A DNA stretch of 43,522 bases from a virus. Within the stretch, counting starts at the first letter, position 1, and each line of letters opens with the position of its first letter. The notes under the pieces are model-generated. The model saw nothing but the letters and a program-made list of their open reading frames with translations, was not told the DNA's origin and searched no databases. The position numbers were made by a program, and so were the translations under genes. This document shows positions 16,962 to 23,921 of this stretch, piece after piece. The stretch covers positions 1 to 43,522 of the IMG/VR virus record IMGVR_UViG_3300027823_000002; one strand, given 5' to 3'.

Positions 16962-17124
16962 GTACGTTTGAAATAATTTCTTTGCCTTTTCGAGGGGTAT
17001 ATATAGCGTACTAGCTCTTATAATTACTTCTTATTTATCTCTCAACGTTAGGTTACGTTAGTAATAAGTAGACAATGCACTGTATATACCTGTCAAAAGG
17101 GGAAAGAAATTATTTCAAATGTAC
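16962..17124. repeat. Large inverted repeat, 45-base arms, AT-rich loop
   Basis: The arm at 16962-17006 and the reverse complement of 17080-17124 match at 38 of 45 positions without gaps. Both begin GTACRTTTGAAATAATTTC and end near GGTATATA. The 73-base AT-rich loop contains two ACGTTAG copies. The structure could be a replication origin, a cruciform or paired operators. The right arm ends in the same GTACATTTG box seen in the phage promoters, in the opposite orientation. Confidence 0.88.
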
Positions 17125-17282
17125 TTATGCAAATCCACGCGCTATTTTTCCCTCTCCCTCGCATTAAACCTCCAAAACAAAAGTACGCTAGGCCTTCCCC
17201 TCCCATTCTGAGTTGGGTTACGCCCTTAGTGGGAGAGTCTTTTCCGACCCATGTTTTCCAGAGAGGAGCCCGGATTTAGCTG

Positions 17283-17310
17283 TGTACATTTGATTCCCAT
17301 AGGGTAGAAT
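17283..17310 (+). promoter_or_regulatory. Promoter-like element TGTACA-N16-TAGAAT
   Basis: TGTACA at 17283-17288 and TAGAAT at 17305-17310, 16 bases apart, match the spacing and boxes of the four conserved cassettes. It is followed 5 bases later by an ATG at 17316, but that frame runs through the next promoter and gene and looks non-coding. It probably adds transcription into the rightward operon. Confidence 0.55.
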
Positions 17311-17465
17311 AAAAGATGGGTTATTACCGACCCATGCCCGCCCAAAAACGCGGTCCTTATTCCCGCAAATTCAAATGTACAAGCCCTCTACTGAGAACCA
17401 TTCTCAACAACTTTGTGGGTTCCTACTTAGGGCCTAGCCTAGAAAGGAGTCCGAAAAGACGCCTA

Positions 17466-17493
17466 TGTACATTTGTTTTCCAAGCTGTAAGAT
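17466..17493 (+). promoter_or_regulatory. Conserved phage promoter cassette 1 (leaderless)
   Basis: TGTACA (17466-17471), 16 bases, TAAGAT (17488-17493), then exactly 6 bases (ACATTC) to the ATG at 17500. The upstream flank CCGAAAAGACGCCTA is shared with the other cassettes. A transcript starting about 7 bases past the -10 box would begin at or next to the ATG, so the mRNA should have no leader. Confidence 0.75.
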
Positions 17494-17499
17494 ACATTC

Positions 17500-17688
17500 A
17501 TGAACACGCGCACCACTCCTCCCCCCGCCTCCCTCGTCCTTGCTTTCGCCAAGCTGGAAGAGCGGATCGCTTCTCTCAAAGCAGAAGCCGCTCGGATCGT
17601 CAAGGAGTCGCCGAACATTGGGCAGGCAGCCGCTCGCATCAATGCGATGAATGACCAGCTCCTGGACGTCCTGACCCAAGCCGAATGA
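17500..17688 (+). CDS. Small coiled-coil protein, paralogue family member A
   Basis: A 62-residue protein of unknown function, first clear gene of the rightward operon, under conserved promoter cassette 1. After a Pro-rich start it is one helix with heptad-like Leu/Ile spacing: L-E-E-R-I-A-S-L-K (residues 20-28) and I-N-A-M-N-D-Q-L-L-D-V-L near the end. The same pattern recurs in three other proteins of this phage (C-terminus of 19661-20119; 35855-36061; 36073-36291). No Shine-Dalgarno sequence can fit between the -10 box and the ATG. Possibly an early host-interaction protein (inference). Confidence 0.8.
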   Translation: MNTRTTPPPASLVLAFAKLEERIASLKAEAARIVKESPNIGQAAARINAMNDQLLDVLTQAE

Positions 17689-17746
17689 GCAGGCTGAACC
17701 AGGGCCAAAAAGAGCCCCGTCAGTCTAGGGTCGAAAAAGACACCTA

Positions 17747-17774
17747 TGTACATTTGTTTTCCTCATGCTAAGAT
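17747..17774 (+). promoter_or_regulatory. Conserved phage promoter cassette 2 (leaderless)
   Basis: TGTACA (17747-17752), 16 bases, TAAGAT (17769-17774), ACATTC, ATG at 17781. The flank GGTCGAAAAAGACACCTA is identical to cassette 3 near 34.9 kb. Same leaderless geometry as the other copies. Confidence 0.77.
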
Positions 17775-17780
17775 ACATTC

Positions 17781-18005
17781 ATGAACACTGACCAAACCCC
17801 CGCCTTCACCGCCCAGCCCGAAGATGGCGACATGAAAATCGCCCCCTCGCCGTACAAGCCCGGAAAGTTTGAGCTGCAGGTTTTCACTGTTGGTTATCGC
17901 CGCGGCGGAGAATGGTCCTACGCTGGAATTTTCGACACCATCGAAGAAGCCAAACAAGCTGCGGCCGACGCCGACTATTCCGCCCCCCTCACCATCGAAG
18001 GATAA
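17781..18005 (+). CDS. Hypothetical small protein
   Basis: A 74-residue protein of unknown function expressed from conserved promoter cassette 2. The central part looks like a small alpha/beta fold (F-E-L-Q-V-F-T-V-G-Y, then W-S-Y-A-G-I-F-D-T-I-E-E-A-K-Q-A-A). The start codon lies 6 bases past the -10 box, so it probably lacks an upstream ribosome-binding site. Its last codons GAA GGA TAA form the Shine-Dalgarno sequence of the next gene, so the two are tightly linked. Confidence 0.8.
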   Translation: MNTDQTPAFTAQPEDGDMKIAPSPYKPGKFELQVFTVGYRRGGEWSYAGIFDTIEEAKQAAADADYSAPLTIEG

Positions 18006-18010
18006 TTCCA

Positions 18011-18214
18011 ATGTACTCTCTCGTTCTCCACAGCGTCGCTTCAACCAAGCCCCTCTATGTGCATGAGGTTATTGTCAGCAATGGTGGTAACCATGTGACC
18101 ACTACTTTTGACAAGAGCAAGGCATTGACCTTTGATGAAAAGCAACCCGCCGACCAACTGGCCGTCTTCATCAATGCCATCCGCAATAGCGAAGGCTATT
18201 GGGTTGTGACCTAA
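18011..18214 (+). CDS. Hypothetical small protein
   Basis: A 67-residue protein of unknown function starting M-Y-S-L-V-L-H-S. The frame opens earlier, but the ATG at 18011 follows GAAGGATAATTCCA, the recurrent ribosome-binding sequence of this phage, so I chose it. It is a mixed alpha/beta protein (Y-V-H-E-V-I-V-S strand, then D-Q-L-A-V-F-I-N-A-I helix) with no membrane span or metal motif. It is the second gene of the first small-gene array. Confidence 0.8.
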   Translation: MYSLVLHSVASTKPLYVHEVIVSNGGNHVTTTFDKSKALTFDEKQPADQLAVFINAIRNSEGYWVVT

Positions 18215-18246
18215 TAACCTCCCCCTCGCCGACGAAGGATAATCCC

Positions 18247-18477
18247 ATGAACACTGCATCTACCGCCATCACCACTGCCCTTCCTATTAAAGAGGGTGCG
18301 AAGGTCTACCATCCGCTTTTCGGAAAGGGCACCGTTAGAGCGGTTACCCCGCAGAGCAGTAATCCAACCGCCGACACCACCATTGTGGCGATTCATTTTC
18401 CTGAATACAACATTGGTGTCCGCGAATTTATTTGGGGCCTTGCCAAAGCCGAGTTCACCCTCTACGCTAAAGAATAA
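18247..18477 (+). CDS. Hypothetical small protein with KOW/SH3-like pattern
   Basis: A 76-residue protein. The start at 18247 is set by GAAGGATAATCCC directly upstream, rather than the earlier in-frame ATG. The sequence I-K-E-G-A-K-V-Y-H-P-L-F-G-K-G-T-V (about residues 14-30) resembles small SH3-like domains that begin with a G-x-x-V-x-H-x-x-F-G-x-G-x-V motif, as seen in CarD/UvrD-C-type beta barrels. That suggests nucleic-acid or RNA polymerase contact, which is only an inference from a short pattern. Confidence 0.75.
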   Translation: MNTASTAITTALPIKEGAKVYHPLFGKGTVRAVTPQSSNPTADTTIVAIHFPEYNIGVREFIWGLAKAEFTLYAKE

Positions 18478-18555
18478 ATTATCTCCACCCTCTGCAATGC
18501 AGCGCGGTCGAGACAAAAGGAGAATACTGCTATGGACTAACCTAGCTACGGTTCC

Positions 18556-18586
18556 GCCGAGCCACCGCCTGCAACAACGGCTCGGC
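18556..18586 (+). terminator. Hairpin, possible partial terminator
   Basis: GCCGAGCC (18556-18563) pairs with GGCTCGGC (18579-18586) across a 15-base loop, followed after about 15 bases by a CTTTTTC tract. It lies in the 155-base gap between two genes of the array. The gap also holds a Shine-Dalgarno-like AAAGGAG followed by ATG GAC TAA at 18532, a two-codon frame. Confidence 0.5.
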
Positions 18587-18632
18587 CCATATTGCCCGCT
18601 CCCTTTTTCTTTCAGCCCCTTAGGATAGTCCC

Positions 18633-18854
18633 ATGCTCGCAATCGGAATTGAACCAATCAGTCCAGCCTACGGCCGCGACTATAAAAGCAAAGCGGAAGT
18701 CCTTGCGGATTTTGACGCTAATAAAGATTTTGTGAGCCCCTCCGGTAGGTACGGCACCAAAAAAGAATTTATTGCGCTCGGCATGAAGACGATTACCGTC
18801 CGCTATAAAAAGCTCCGCGAAACTTTCGTCATTAATCTTAAGCCCAAGGGATAA
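18633..18854 (+). CDS. Hypothetical small protein
   Basis: A 73-residue basic protein of unknown function starting at an ATG behind TTAGGATAGTCCC. Its centre (S-K-A-E-V-L-A-D-F-D-A-N-K-D-F) looks helical, and the C-terminus T-I-T-V-R-Y-K-K-L looks like a strand pair. It ends P-K-G-stop, where AAGGGATAA doubles as the next gene's Shine-Dalgarno sequence. The next protein shares the C-terminal pattern F-(V/I)-I-N-x-x-P-K-G, so the two may be related or constrained by that overlap. Confidence 0.8.
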   Translation: MLAIGIEPISPAYGRDYKSKAEVLADFDANKDFVSPSGRYGTKKEFIALGMKTITVRYKKLRETFVINLKPKG

Positions 18855-18857
18855 CCG

Positions 18858-19127
18858 ATGAACCTTGCAGAGAATCAGCCGGCTCGCGTTTCCAAATTCC
18901 ATGTGGTGCTCACAGCGGTCATTCGGGAAGCTTTCAAAAAGAAATTGGCGGTACGCTGGCTGCTTGGGCTGAACCTCGAAATCCGCGGCCCTAGCCTCAA
19001 GGCCTTTACCGAGCTCGACATTCTTTTGGACGCCATTGAATTCAAAATTGAAACTACATGGAAAGCATCGCCAACAGGGCCAAGCCGTGAATATATTTTC
19101 ATCATCAATTTCGAACCCAAGGGATAA
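18858..19127 (+). CDS. Hypothetical small protein
   Basis: An 89-residue protein of unknown function, 3 bases after the preceding stop. It has an N-terminal basic helix (V-I-R-E-A-F-K-K-K-L near residues 21-30) and ends with strands Y-I-F-I-I-N-F-E-P-K-G. No catalytic or metal-binding motif was seen. The AAGGGATAACCCA around its stop is the ribosome-binding site of the next gene. Confidence 0.8.
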   Translation: MNLAENQPARVSKFHVVLTAVIREAFKKKLAVRWLLGLNLEIRGPSLKAFTELDILLDAIEFKIETTWKASPTGPSREYIFIINFEPKG

Positions 19128-19131
19128 CCCA

Positions 19132-19350
19132 ATGCTCGGTATCGTCGACAGCTCCATCCTCCCCACCCTCCGCAAGCGGATAGCCAAGCTCGCACAAGAG
19201 CGCTGGCTTTTTCTGAAGCAAGAGGGCGAGCCGAAGCTTAATTACACGCTCGACACGGAGCGCGAATTAATTATCGCCACGGCCGTTCTCGACAATCGAC
19301 TGCCTGCGGTTTTAGCCGTGGTCCGCTTCGACAATCCCGTCTACGGCTGA
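19132..19350 (+). CDS. Hypothetical small protein
   Basis: A 72-residue protein of unknown function. The frame opens at 19036, but AAGGGATAACCCA in front of the ATG at 19132 fixes the start. It has an N-terminal helix (L-R-K-R-I-A-K-L-A-Q-E-R-W) followed by strand-like segments (L-I-I-A-T-A-V-L). No homologue was recognised. The next gene follows after 34 bases with its own TAAGGAATAA site. Confidence 0.78.
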   Translation: MLGIVDSSILPTLRKRIAKLAQERWLFLKQEGEPKLNYTLDTERELIIATAVLDNRLPAVLAVVRFDNPVYG

Positions 19351-19384
19351 CCTTCCCCCTCCCCCTTTATTCTAAGGAATAAAA

Positions 19385-19645
19385 ATGGCCCGCAAGTACA
19401 TTCTCAAAACCATCCACTCCGACTATGAAGTCGTGGTTGAAAAAATCGACACAGATTGTTACCACGCCTTTTACTTGGGCAAGTGCAAGGAGGTTACCAA
19501 AGATCCTCTTCTCGCAAAGCTCTTCTCGCGCGAAAAAGCAACCAACCACTGCATCCCCGGAGAATTCATTGAATTGCACGGCTCCGATAAAGTCATGCTG
19601 CAATTCACCACGGTTGAAGGCACCAACTTCTACCTCACGGAATAA
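19385..19645 (+). CDS. Hypothetical small protein
   Basis: An 86-residue protein of unknown function behind a TAAGGAATAAAA ribosome-binding site. It contains three cysteines (D-C-Y-H, K-C-K-E, H-C-I-P) that are not arranged as a clear zinc knuckle. The pattern of alternating hydrophobics suggests a small beta-rich fold. It is part of the first small-gene array. Confidence 0.8.
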   Translation: MARKYILKTIHSDYEVVVEKIDTDCYHAFYLGKCKEVTKDPLLAKLFSREKATNHCIPGEFIELHGSDKVMLQFTTVEGTNFYLTE

Positions 19646-19660
19646 CCCAAGGATACGCCA

Positions 19661-20119
19661 GTGAAGCGCAACCGCACCACAATCACAACCTACCAAAAGA
19701 CCGTCACCGTGACTTACAGCGAGCACCCCGGCCCCCTGCCAACGCCACTCGAAAAAGAAGCAAGCCCGCCGCCTGCTGGATTATCGCCTGGACAGTGGAA
19801 GTGGAAAATGGATTGGTGTAAAAGTCGGTCACTAGCTCCTGCGCAAAAAACCGCATGGGACGCCGCCGACATTGCATGGCACGCATATATGCTCGACTGT
19901 AAAGAAGTGGACGCCGAAGATGCTGAAGATGCTAAAGTCGCCGCTCCGCCCTCGCCCATGGCAATTGCTATGGATGAACTCGAAAGCAAAATCCTTTTCC
20001 TGAAAGAAGAGCACAGCAGAATCAAGAAAAGAATACCGAACGCCGAAATGGCCGCCGAAGTAGAAAAGGTGAACGCCCAACTCCTGGACTGTATCGCCGC
20101 CCTCACCGTAATCTATTGA
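19661..20119 (+). CDS. Two-part protein with C-terminal coiled-coil paralogue domain
   Basis: A 152-residue protein starting with GTG behind AAGGATACGCCA. The N-terminal two thirds are unique: a Thr-rich start, a Pro-rich stretch (residues 24-42) and W-K-W-K-M-D-W. After an acidic linker (D-A-E-D-A-E-D-A-K) the last 50 residues repeat the coiled-coil family found in three stand-alone proteins here: M-D-E-L-E-S-K-I-L-F-L-K then V-N-A-Q-L-L-D-C-I-A-A-L. It looks like a fusion of a unique head to this shared module. Function unknown. Confidence 0.78.
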   Translation: MKRNRTTITTYQKTVTVTYSEHPGPLPTPLEKEASPPPAGLSPGQWKWKMDWCKSRSLAPAQKTAWDAADIAWHAYMLDCKEVDAEDAEDAKVAAPPSPMAIAMDELESKILFLKEEHSRIKKRIPNAEMAAEVEKVNAQLLDCIAALTVIY

Positions 20120-20130
20120 AAGACAATCCC

Positions 20131-20616
20131 ATGAAATACCTCTTTATTCTCCTCACCATTATCGCCTTCGCTGGCTGCGGTTCTTCTGGAGGCAGCGGAT
20201 CGCCCAATCCTCCAGTAGTAACCGACCCTATTCCATTGGCTGGTTGGGTTGGTACCTACACCGGCCCGACAATCAACATTCTCGAAGCCAGCAGCTTAAT
20301 GGCTGCCACCACCGCCACCATTTACCATGCCAACGGCGTCTATAGTGTTGGCGTGAATAATGGCTACGGTGCGATTACCCTCGCGCCGAACGCGAACGCG
20401 CCGGGGCAATGGATAGGCCACAGCCTTTACCAGCACATTCCCGGCAATTACAGCGAGTATTTTAGGGCGCAAGTCCGCAGCAATACTTCGGGCGGAATTA
20501 CGGTCATCATTTTTATTGTGTACGGAATTACTGGCACGCCGACCGCCGAAATGACCTGGCATCCGATCAATCGTTCGCGCTTCATTGCTGATTTGAAGAT
20601 TATCTCCAATGGATAA
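20131..20616 (+). CDS. Lipoprotein with secretion signal
   Basis: A 161-residue predicted lipoprotein: M-K-Y-L-F-I-L-L-T-I-I-A signal peptide followed by the lipobox F-A-G-C, so Cys15 would be lipidated. A Ser/Gly/Pro-rich linker precedes a beta-rich domain. The start at 20131 is fixed by AAAGACAATCCC rather than the earlier in-frame ATG. An early-expressed lipoprotein in a lytic phage may block superinfection or DNA entry, as T5 Llp and similar proteins do; that is analogy, and no sequence relation was seen. Confidence 0.82.
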   Translation: MKYLFILLTIIAFAGCGSSGGSGSPNPPVVTDPIPLAGWVGTYTGPTINILEASSLMAATTATIYHANGVYSVGVNNGYGAITLAPNANAPGQWIGHSLYQHIPGNYSEYFRAQVRSNTSGGITVIIFIVYGITGTPTAEMTWHPINRSRFIADLKIISNG

Positions 20617-20920
20617 TCGCGAGCCCGCATCATTCAGTGTCAACCGTCGCAATTACGGTCATTGGGATTTTGTCACCCGCGAAAAAGGCCGCGTGTATAA
20701 AATCCGCGGCGGCCCCGGCTGCTACAAAGCAATGGACGAACGCACGCACCCGTATCCAGTATTCACGTTTAAAACATTGCCCGCAGCTGTAGCGTTTATC
20801 TGCGACCAGCTCATGTTTGAATTGATTATCGCAGACGGCCAAAAGCCAGCGATTATCGAAGACTGGAATGTTCCCGAGTCCACCAGTCCCGAAAGGACAC
20901 CCAATGTTGAACACTCCTGA
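20609..20920 (+). CDS. Hypothetical protein
   Basis: A 103-residue protein of unknown function. Its ATG lies inside the end of the lipoprotein gene (overlap of 8 bases), so translation is coupled. It contains G-H-W-D-F-V-T-R-E-K-G-R-V-Y-K-I-R-G-G-P-G (about residues 17-37), which looks like two strands with a Gly turn, followed by a helix. No known motif was recognised. Confidence 0.78.
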   Translation: MDNREPASFSVNRRNYGHWDFVTREKGRVYKIRGGPGCYKAMDERTHPYPVFTFKTLPAAVAFICDQLMFELIIADGQKPAIIEDWNVPESTSPERTPNVEHS

Positions 20921-21170
20921 AAGCACCAAACCACCAGTCCAAGGAGACAAAATACCCGCGCTGCCCGCAGACATTCCGTTAGCTGGTGAGACCTGGGTTC
21001 ACTGGAAGAAAGTTTGTGCGGTCAAAGTTATTGGTTGCGGATTGCACACGGAAACCATGGAAGCTATGGTGGTGTACTCCCACAAAGACAACATTTGGAT
21101 TCGACCACTGTCCATGTGGGATGACCAAGCGCGCCCCGGCGTGCAGCGATTCACACGAATTCAACATTGA
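20904..21170 (+). CDS. DUF1653-like small protein
   Basis: An 88-residue protein with the start fixed by GAAAGGACACCCA before the ATG at 20904. The core H-T-E-T-M-E-A-M-V-V-Y (about residues 48-58) followed by W-I-R-P-L-S-M-W matches the pattern of DUF1653 proteins, which usually read H-S-E-T-L-E, then V-V-Y and W-V-R-P-L. The biochemical role of that family is not established. It overlaps the preceding gene by 17 bases. Confidence 0.75.
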   Translation: MLNTPESTKPPVQGDKIPALPADIPLAGETWVHWKKVCAVKVIGCGLHTETMEAMVVYSHKDNIWIRPLSMWDDQARPGVQRFTRIQH

Positions 21171-21197
21171 ATTCACCACTATCATAAGAATTTAATC

Positions 21198-21422
21198 ATG
21201 GCAAGTTTCACCCCCGAAGAATTGCGCGTCTTAGCTGCTGGCGATGCCGTTATCGAAGAGCATAGCGAAACTAAGCGCGAAAAATTAAACCGCGCGGCAG
21301 CCGAATCTCGTGTGCGACGACGCGCTCGCATCGGCCACGCAGCGTGGTTAAAAATTCGAAGAGAAGAAGGCATCAGAGCAACCATTAAACGCCAGCAACT
21401 CGCTGGTAGAAAGACCAAGTAA
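21198..21422 (+). CDS. Small highly basic protein
   Basis: A 74-residue, strongly basic, helical protein (S-R-V-R-R-R-A-R-I near 37-45, then I-K-R-Q-Q). The first part is acidic, with A-A-G-D-A-V-I-E-E-H. Charge suggests nucleic-acid binding, but no helix-turn-helix or zinc motif is visible. The next gene starts 2 bases after its stop. Confidence 0.72.
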   Translation: MASFTPEELRVLAAGDAVIEEHSETKREKLNRAAAESRVRRRARIGHAAWLKIRREEGIRATIKRQQLAGRKTK

Positions 21423-21424
21423 TC

Positions 21425-21982
21425 ATGCCCCGTTTCACCAGTAGAGTGCAAACAATTACGGCTGTGCAAATCACTGCCGCCACTTTCGACGATCCCCACC
21501 CCAATCTCGAGCACATTCCCGGGATTCTTTACCACACGCCAACGCGCGCCGTCTTTATTCCCACGCCTGACGGTCGAGCGGTGGGCAGCATCGGCGATTG
21601 GATTATCACTGGAATTGACGGCCAGTATTGTATCTGCCGCGACGACGTTTTCCAAGCCAGCTACGTGGCAACCTCCACGCCCGAAACCTCCGCAATCGAA
21701 AAGCTGCCCTTCAATATAGTGCTCATGATTGCAACGGTCCTGGCTTTGCGCGCCCGCGGCCCAACGCACCTCAATGCGCTCATACACGCCTATATAGGCA
21801 TTGACAACGACCCTACGGCTTTTTATTCAATGATGATTATGCTCTACGATCGTGGCCTTGCCGTTATCGATGACAACTTCATTGTGAGCTATGTGGTGCC
21901 CGCGGTGGGATCAGAGCAAGAACAAGTTATGTCTGAATTTGAAGGGTTGGTTCCTCCCAGCGTATTGGCGGCCATGTCATGA
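21425..21982 (+). CDS. Hypothetical phage protein with GDWI motif
   Basis: A 185-residue protein. The N-terminal half ends with G-D-W-I-I-T-G-I-D-G-Q-Y-C-I-C then D-D-V-F-Q-A-S-Y (about residues 57-80). This corresponds to a motif (G-D-W-I-x-x-G-x-x-G-E, then F-x-x-x-Y) common in small phage proteins of unknown function. The C-terminal half is helical and may be a separate domain. Its stop overlaps the next start by 4 bases. Confidence 0.8.
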   Translation: MPRFTSRVQTITAVQITAATFDDPHPNLEHIPGILYHTPTRAVFIPTPDGRAVGSIGDWIITGIDGQYCICRDDVFQASYVATSTPETSAIEKLPFNIVLMIATVLALRARGPTHLNALIHAYIGIDNDPTAFYSMMIMLYDRGLAVIDDNFIVSYVVPAVGSEQEQVMSEFEGLVPPSVLAAMS

Positions 21983-22338
21983 ATGACAAACCCGAAAACC
22001 TAGAGTGGGATCAGCCATTTACTGTGGCGCAATTCGTTGCTGTAGCTTTATTGCTGCGCCGCGACAAGCACTTACCGATGGACGTCCTGGCTATTTTGCT
22101 GCGCGACTCAATGCCCGAATACACGGACATGACGGCAGCAGCGCTTGCGGTAATGTTGTTGGCAAAACGCTTTGCCACTTTGATAGCGCCGGCGACTTTG
22201 GTTTTCATTGAGCCGGAGCCGGGATCGCAGCAAGCGGAAGCCTTTGCGTATTTCGACGGTATCTCCGCGAAGGTGGCAGCCCTCAAGGCAGCAGCACACA
22301 CAAAAACACAAGCAGCTGCGAACGCACTGAATAATTGA
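21979..22338 (+). CDS. Hypothetical helical protein
   Basis: A 119-residue, mostly helical, Ala/Leu-rich protein of unknown function. A hydrophobic stretch near residues 53-75 (A-A-L-A-V-M-L-L-A-K-R-F-A-T) is probably an amphipathic helix rather than a membrane span because of the basic residues in it. It lies directly before the helicase gene with a 1-base gap, so it may belong to the replication block. Confidence 0.75.
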   Translation: MNDKPENLEWDQPFTVAQFVAVALLLRRDKHLPMDVLAILLRDSMPEYTDMTAAALAVMLLAKRFATLIAPATLVFIEPEPGSQQAEAFAYFDGISAKVAALKAAAHTKTQAAANALNN

Positions 22339-22339
22339 A

Positions 22340-23578
22340 ATGGATAATCCTCTCCGACCGCTGCTCGCATACCAACAGAAAATCTTCGATCGCTTTAAGA
22401 ATAGCGATGAATTAGGCTTGCAAATGCAGCAGCGGTTGGGGAAGACTTTGGTCTGCTGCCATTGGATGAAGCACCGCGGCTACAAGAATCCGCTCATAGC
22501 GGCGCCGTTGTCGGCAAGGGCTGAATGGTTGGCCAACATTCCCAATGCCAATTTAATTACCTACCAAAAAATTTCTAGGAATCCCGCCCTCGTCGACCCT
22601 AAAAAGTACGACTGCTTTATCATCGATGAATCGTCCTGCATTAAAAGCCCACGCTCAAACTGCACGAAGGCAATTCTAAAGCAAGCCCATCGTTTTCTGG
22701 GCCGTGCGATTCTCACCGGCATCCTCGTTCCAGAAAAAATCCAGGACGTATACTGCCAGCTTGCGTTTTTGAAAGGCGGCGCTTTTATGGGCTACGGTAC
22801 TTTCTGGGGTTGGCAGTCGAAATTCTTTATGCAAGAGGGGTATGATTGGCATCCCATGCTCGGTACCCTTCCGCTTATTAAAGCAAGCGTTGCCGAGGCT
22901 ATGGCTATTTTATCCCGTAAAGAAGCGGACGTTGGCTCGATTAAAGAGAGGAAAATAATCGAAGTGCCTATGAGCGCGGGAATTCGCGAAGTGTACAGGA
23001 CACTACCAACAAAGTGGCGCCTACCTAATGGGCTTGAAACAAAGTTTGCCCCTGTGGCTGCCATATGGCTTCACCGAGCAAGCGGCGGACACTACAAGCC
23101 AAACGTAATCATGGAATGTGCGAAATACCAAGCGGTTTTAGCCCTTGCTCAAGAGCATAAAAAGCTGGTAGTCTGGTGCGCATACTCCTTGGAGATATTG
23201 CGCCTATGGCGATTCTTGAAAGAGCACGGGATCGACCGCACATTCATCCAGGGAAAAACCGACAAAGACGTTCGAGAAAAGCGGCGCCAATTATTCTTCA
23301 AAGCAAAGCGCTGCGTTATGATAGCGCAGCCTACTTGTGCGCGCTTTGGCCTTGATTTATCCGCTGCAAATAACGCGGTATATTTATCCTGCCCTTGGTC
23401 CTACAATACCCGCATGCAATCGGAGGATAGAATTATTCACCCATTCAAAAGAGGAAAGGTTTTCATTCATGACATAATTATGCGAGAAGCCGTCGACGAA
23501 ACCATATTGACGGCCGTTCTCAACAAGCAAGACGCCTCCCGAGCTGTCATCGGAAAAGGCTATGTACAATCCTTCTGA
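22340..23578 (+). CDS. SF2 (SNF2-like) helicase
   Basis: A 412-residue helicase or translocase that probably acts in replication or recombination. The P-loop is atypical: Q-M-Q-Q-R-L-G-K-T (residues 28-36) instead of the usual M-G-L-G-K-T. Motif II is I-I-D-E-S-S (near 93-98), a variant seen in phage SF2 proteins. The C-terminal RecA lobe carries Q-S-E-D-R-I-I-H (near 359-366), the motif VI region. It lacks accessory domains and is short for SNF2 enzymes. It opens the replication block. Confidence 0.87.
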   Translation: MDNPLRPLLAYQQKIFDRFKNSDELGLQMQQRLGKTLVCCHWMKHRGYKNPLIAAPLSARAEWLANIPNANLITYQKISRNPALVDPKKYDCFIIDESSCIKSPRSNCTKAILKQAHRFLGRAILTGILVPEKIQDVYCQLAFLKGGAFMGYGTFWGWQSKFFMQEGYDWHPMLGTLPLIKASVAEAMAILSRKEADVGSIKERKIIEVPMSAGIREVYRTLPTKWRLPNGLETKFAPVAAIWLHRASGGHYKPNVIMECAKYQAVLALAQEHKKLVVWCAYSLEILRLWRFLKEHGIDRTFIQGKTDKDVREKRRQLFFKAKRCVMIAQPTCARFGLDLSAANNAVYLSCPWSYNTRMQSEDRIIHPFKRGKVFIHDIIMREAVDETILTAVLNKQDASRAVIGKGYVQSF

Positions 23579-23590
23579 CCCTGTTAAGGT
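23563..23590 (+). promoter_or_regulatory. Possible promoter TGTACA-N16-TAAGGT
   Basis: TGTACA (23563-23568) and TAAGGT (23585-23590) are 16 bases apart, as in the conserved cassettes, and CTATGTACA is shared with them. The element overlaps the end of the helicase gene. TAAGGT may instead serve only as the ribosome-binding site of the gene at 23601, and flanking similarity is limited. Confidence 0.35.
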
Positions 23591-23600
23591 ATACCCCACC

Positions 23601-23921
23601 ATGAAACTCACCATCGGCAAAAAGCCCGCCCTCAAAGCTGCGGCACCCACCAAACCCCAACTCGCAAAAGCAAAAACGAAAGTAAAAACTGTTGCGGTCC
23701 GTGAGCGCAAACGCTCGCCGAAAGAATTGGCGCTGCTCTGGTTCAATGACCAGATGAACAGCCTGGTTGAAAAAATGAAATTGGAAGAGCTCGAACAATT
23801 TTCCGACGGCGCAACCGTGAACCAAACCACGCACGCCAAGGCCAAGCAATTTCTCGCTGGTCGCATTGATCGGGTTCTCATGCCCGTGCTCAAGCTGCTG
23901 AATAAGCGCAGCCTGCTGTGA
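23601..23921 (+). CDS. Lys/Ala-rich basic protein
   Basis: A 106-residue protein with a histone H1-like basic N-terminus (K-K-P-A-L-K-A-A-A-P-T-K, then A-K-A-K-T-K-V-K-T) and a helical C-terminal half containing N-D-Q-M-N-S-L-V-E-K. The start at 23601 follows TTAAGG; an upstream ATG at 23562 overlaps the helicase and is less likely. It probably binds DNA or RNA non-specifically (inference from charge). A similar N-terminus occurs in the protein at 27653. Confidence 0.75.
   Translation: MKLTIGKKPALKAAAPTKPQLAKAKTKVKTVAVRERKRSPKELALLWFNDQMNSLVEKMKLEELEQFSDGATVNQTTHAKAKQFLAGRIDRVLMPVLKLLNKRSLL

Larger units (their letters stand above)
16702..17499. other. Non-coding control region between the divergent operons
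   Basis: This 798-base region separates the leftward late operon from the rightward early operon. It holds a small hairpin (GCCGATT at 16752-16758 with 16770-16776), two 29-base direct repeats, a large inverted repeat around an AT-rich core, recurring TGTACA motifs (16788, 16912, 17283, 17374, 17466) and at least one promoter-like element. Open frames in it lack convincing ribosome-binding sites. It is the best candidate for early promoters and a replication origin. Confidence 0.7.

Noticed and set aside
17127-17279. About 50-codon rightward frame beside the large inverted repeat
   Set aside because: No ribosome-binding site, Pro-rich product without structure, and located in the control region.
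17371-17402. Leftward promoter TGTACA-N16-TAAGGA for the late operon
   Set aside because: The spacing fits the phage cassette, but the -10 box lacks the final T and the flanks do not match; too weak to annotate.
17316-17654. 112-codon frame behind the promoter-like element at 17283
   Set aside because: It runs through the conserved promoter cassette 1 and the gene at 17500 in another frame and has no ribosome-binding site; its composition looks non-coding.
18612-19187. 191-codon leftward frame opposite three small genes
   Set aside because: The rightward genes have matched ribosome-binding sites and tight junctions; the antisense frame has neither.
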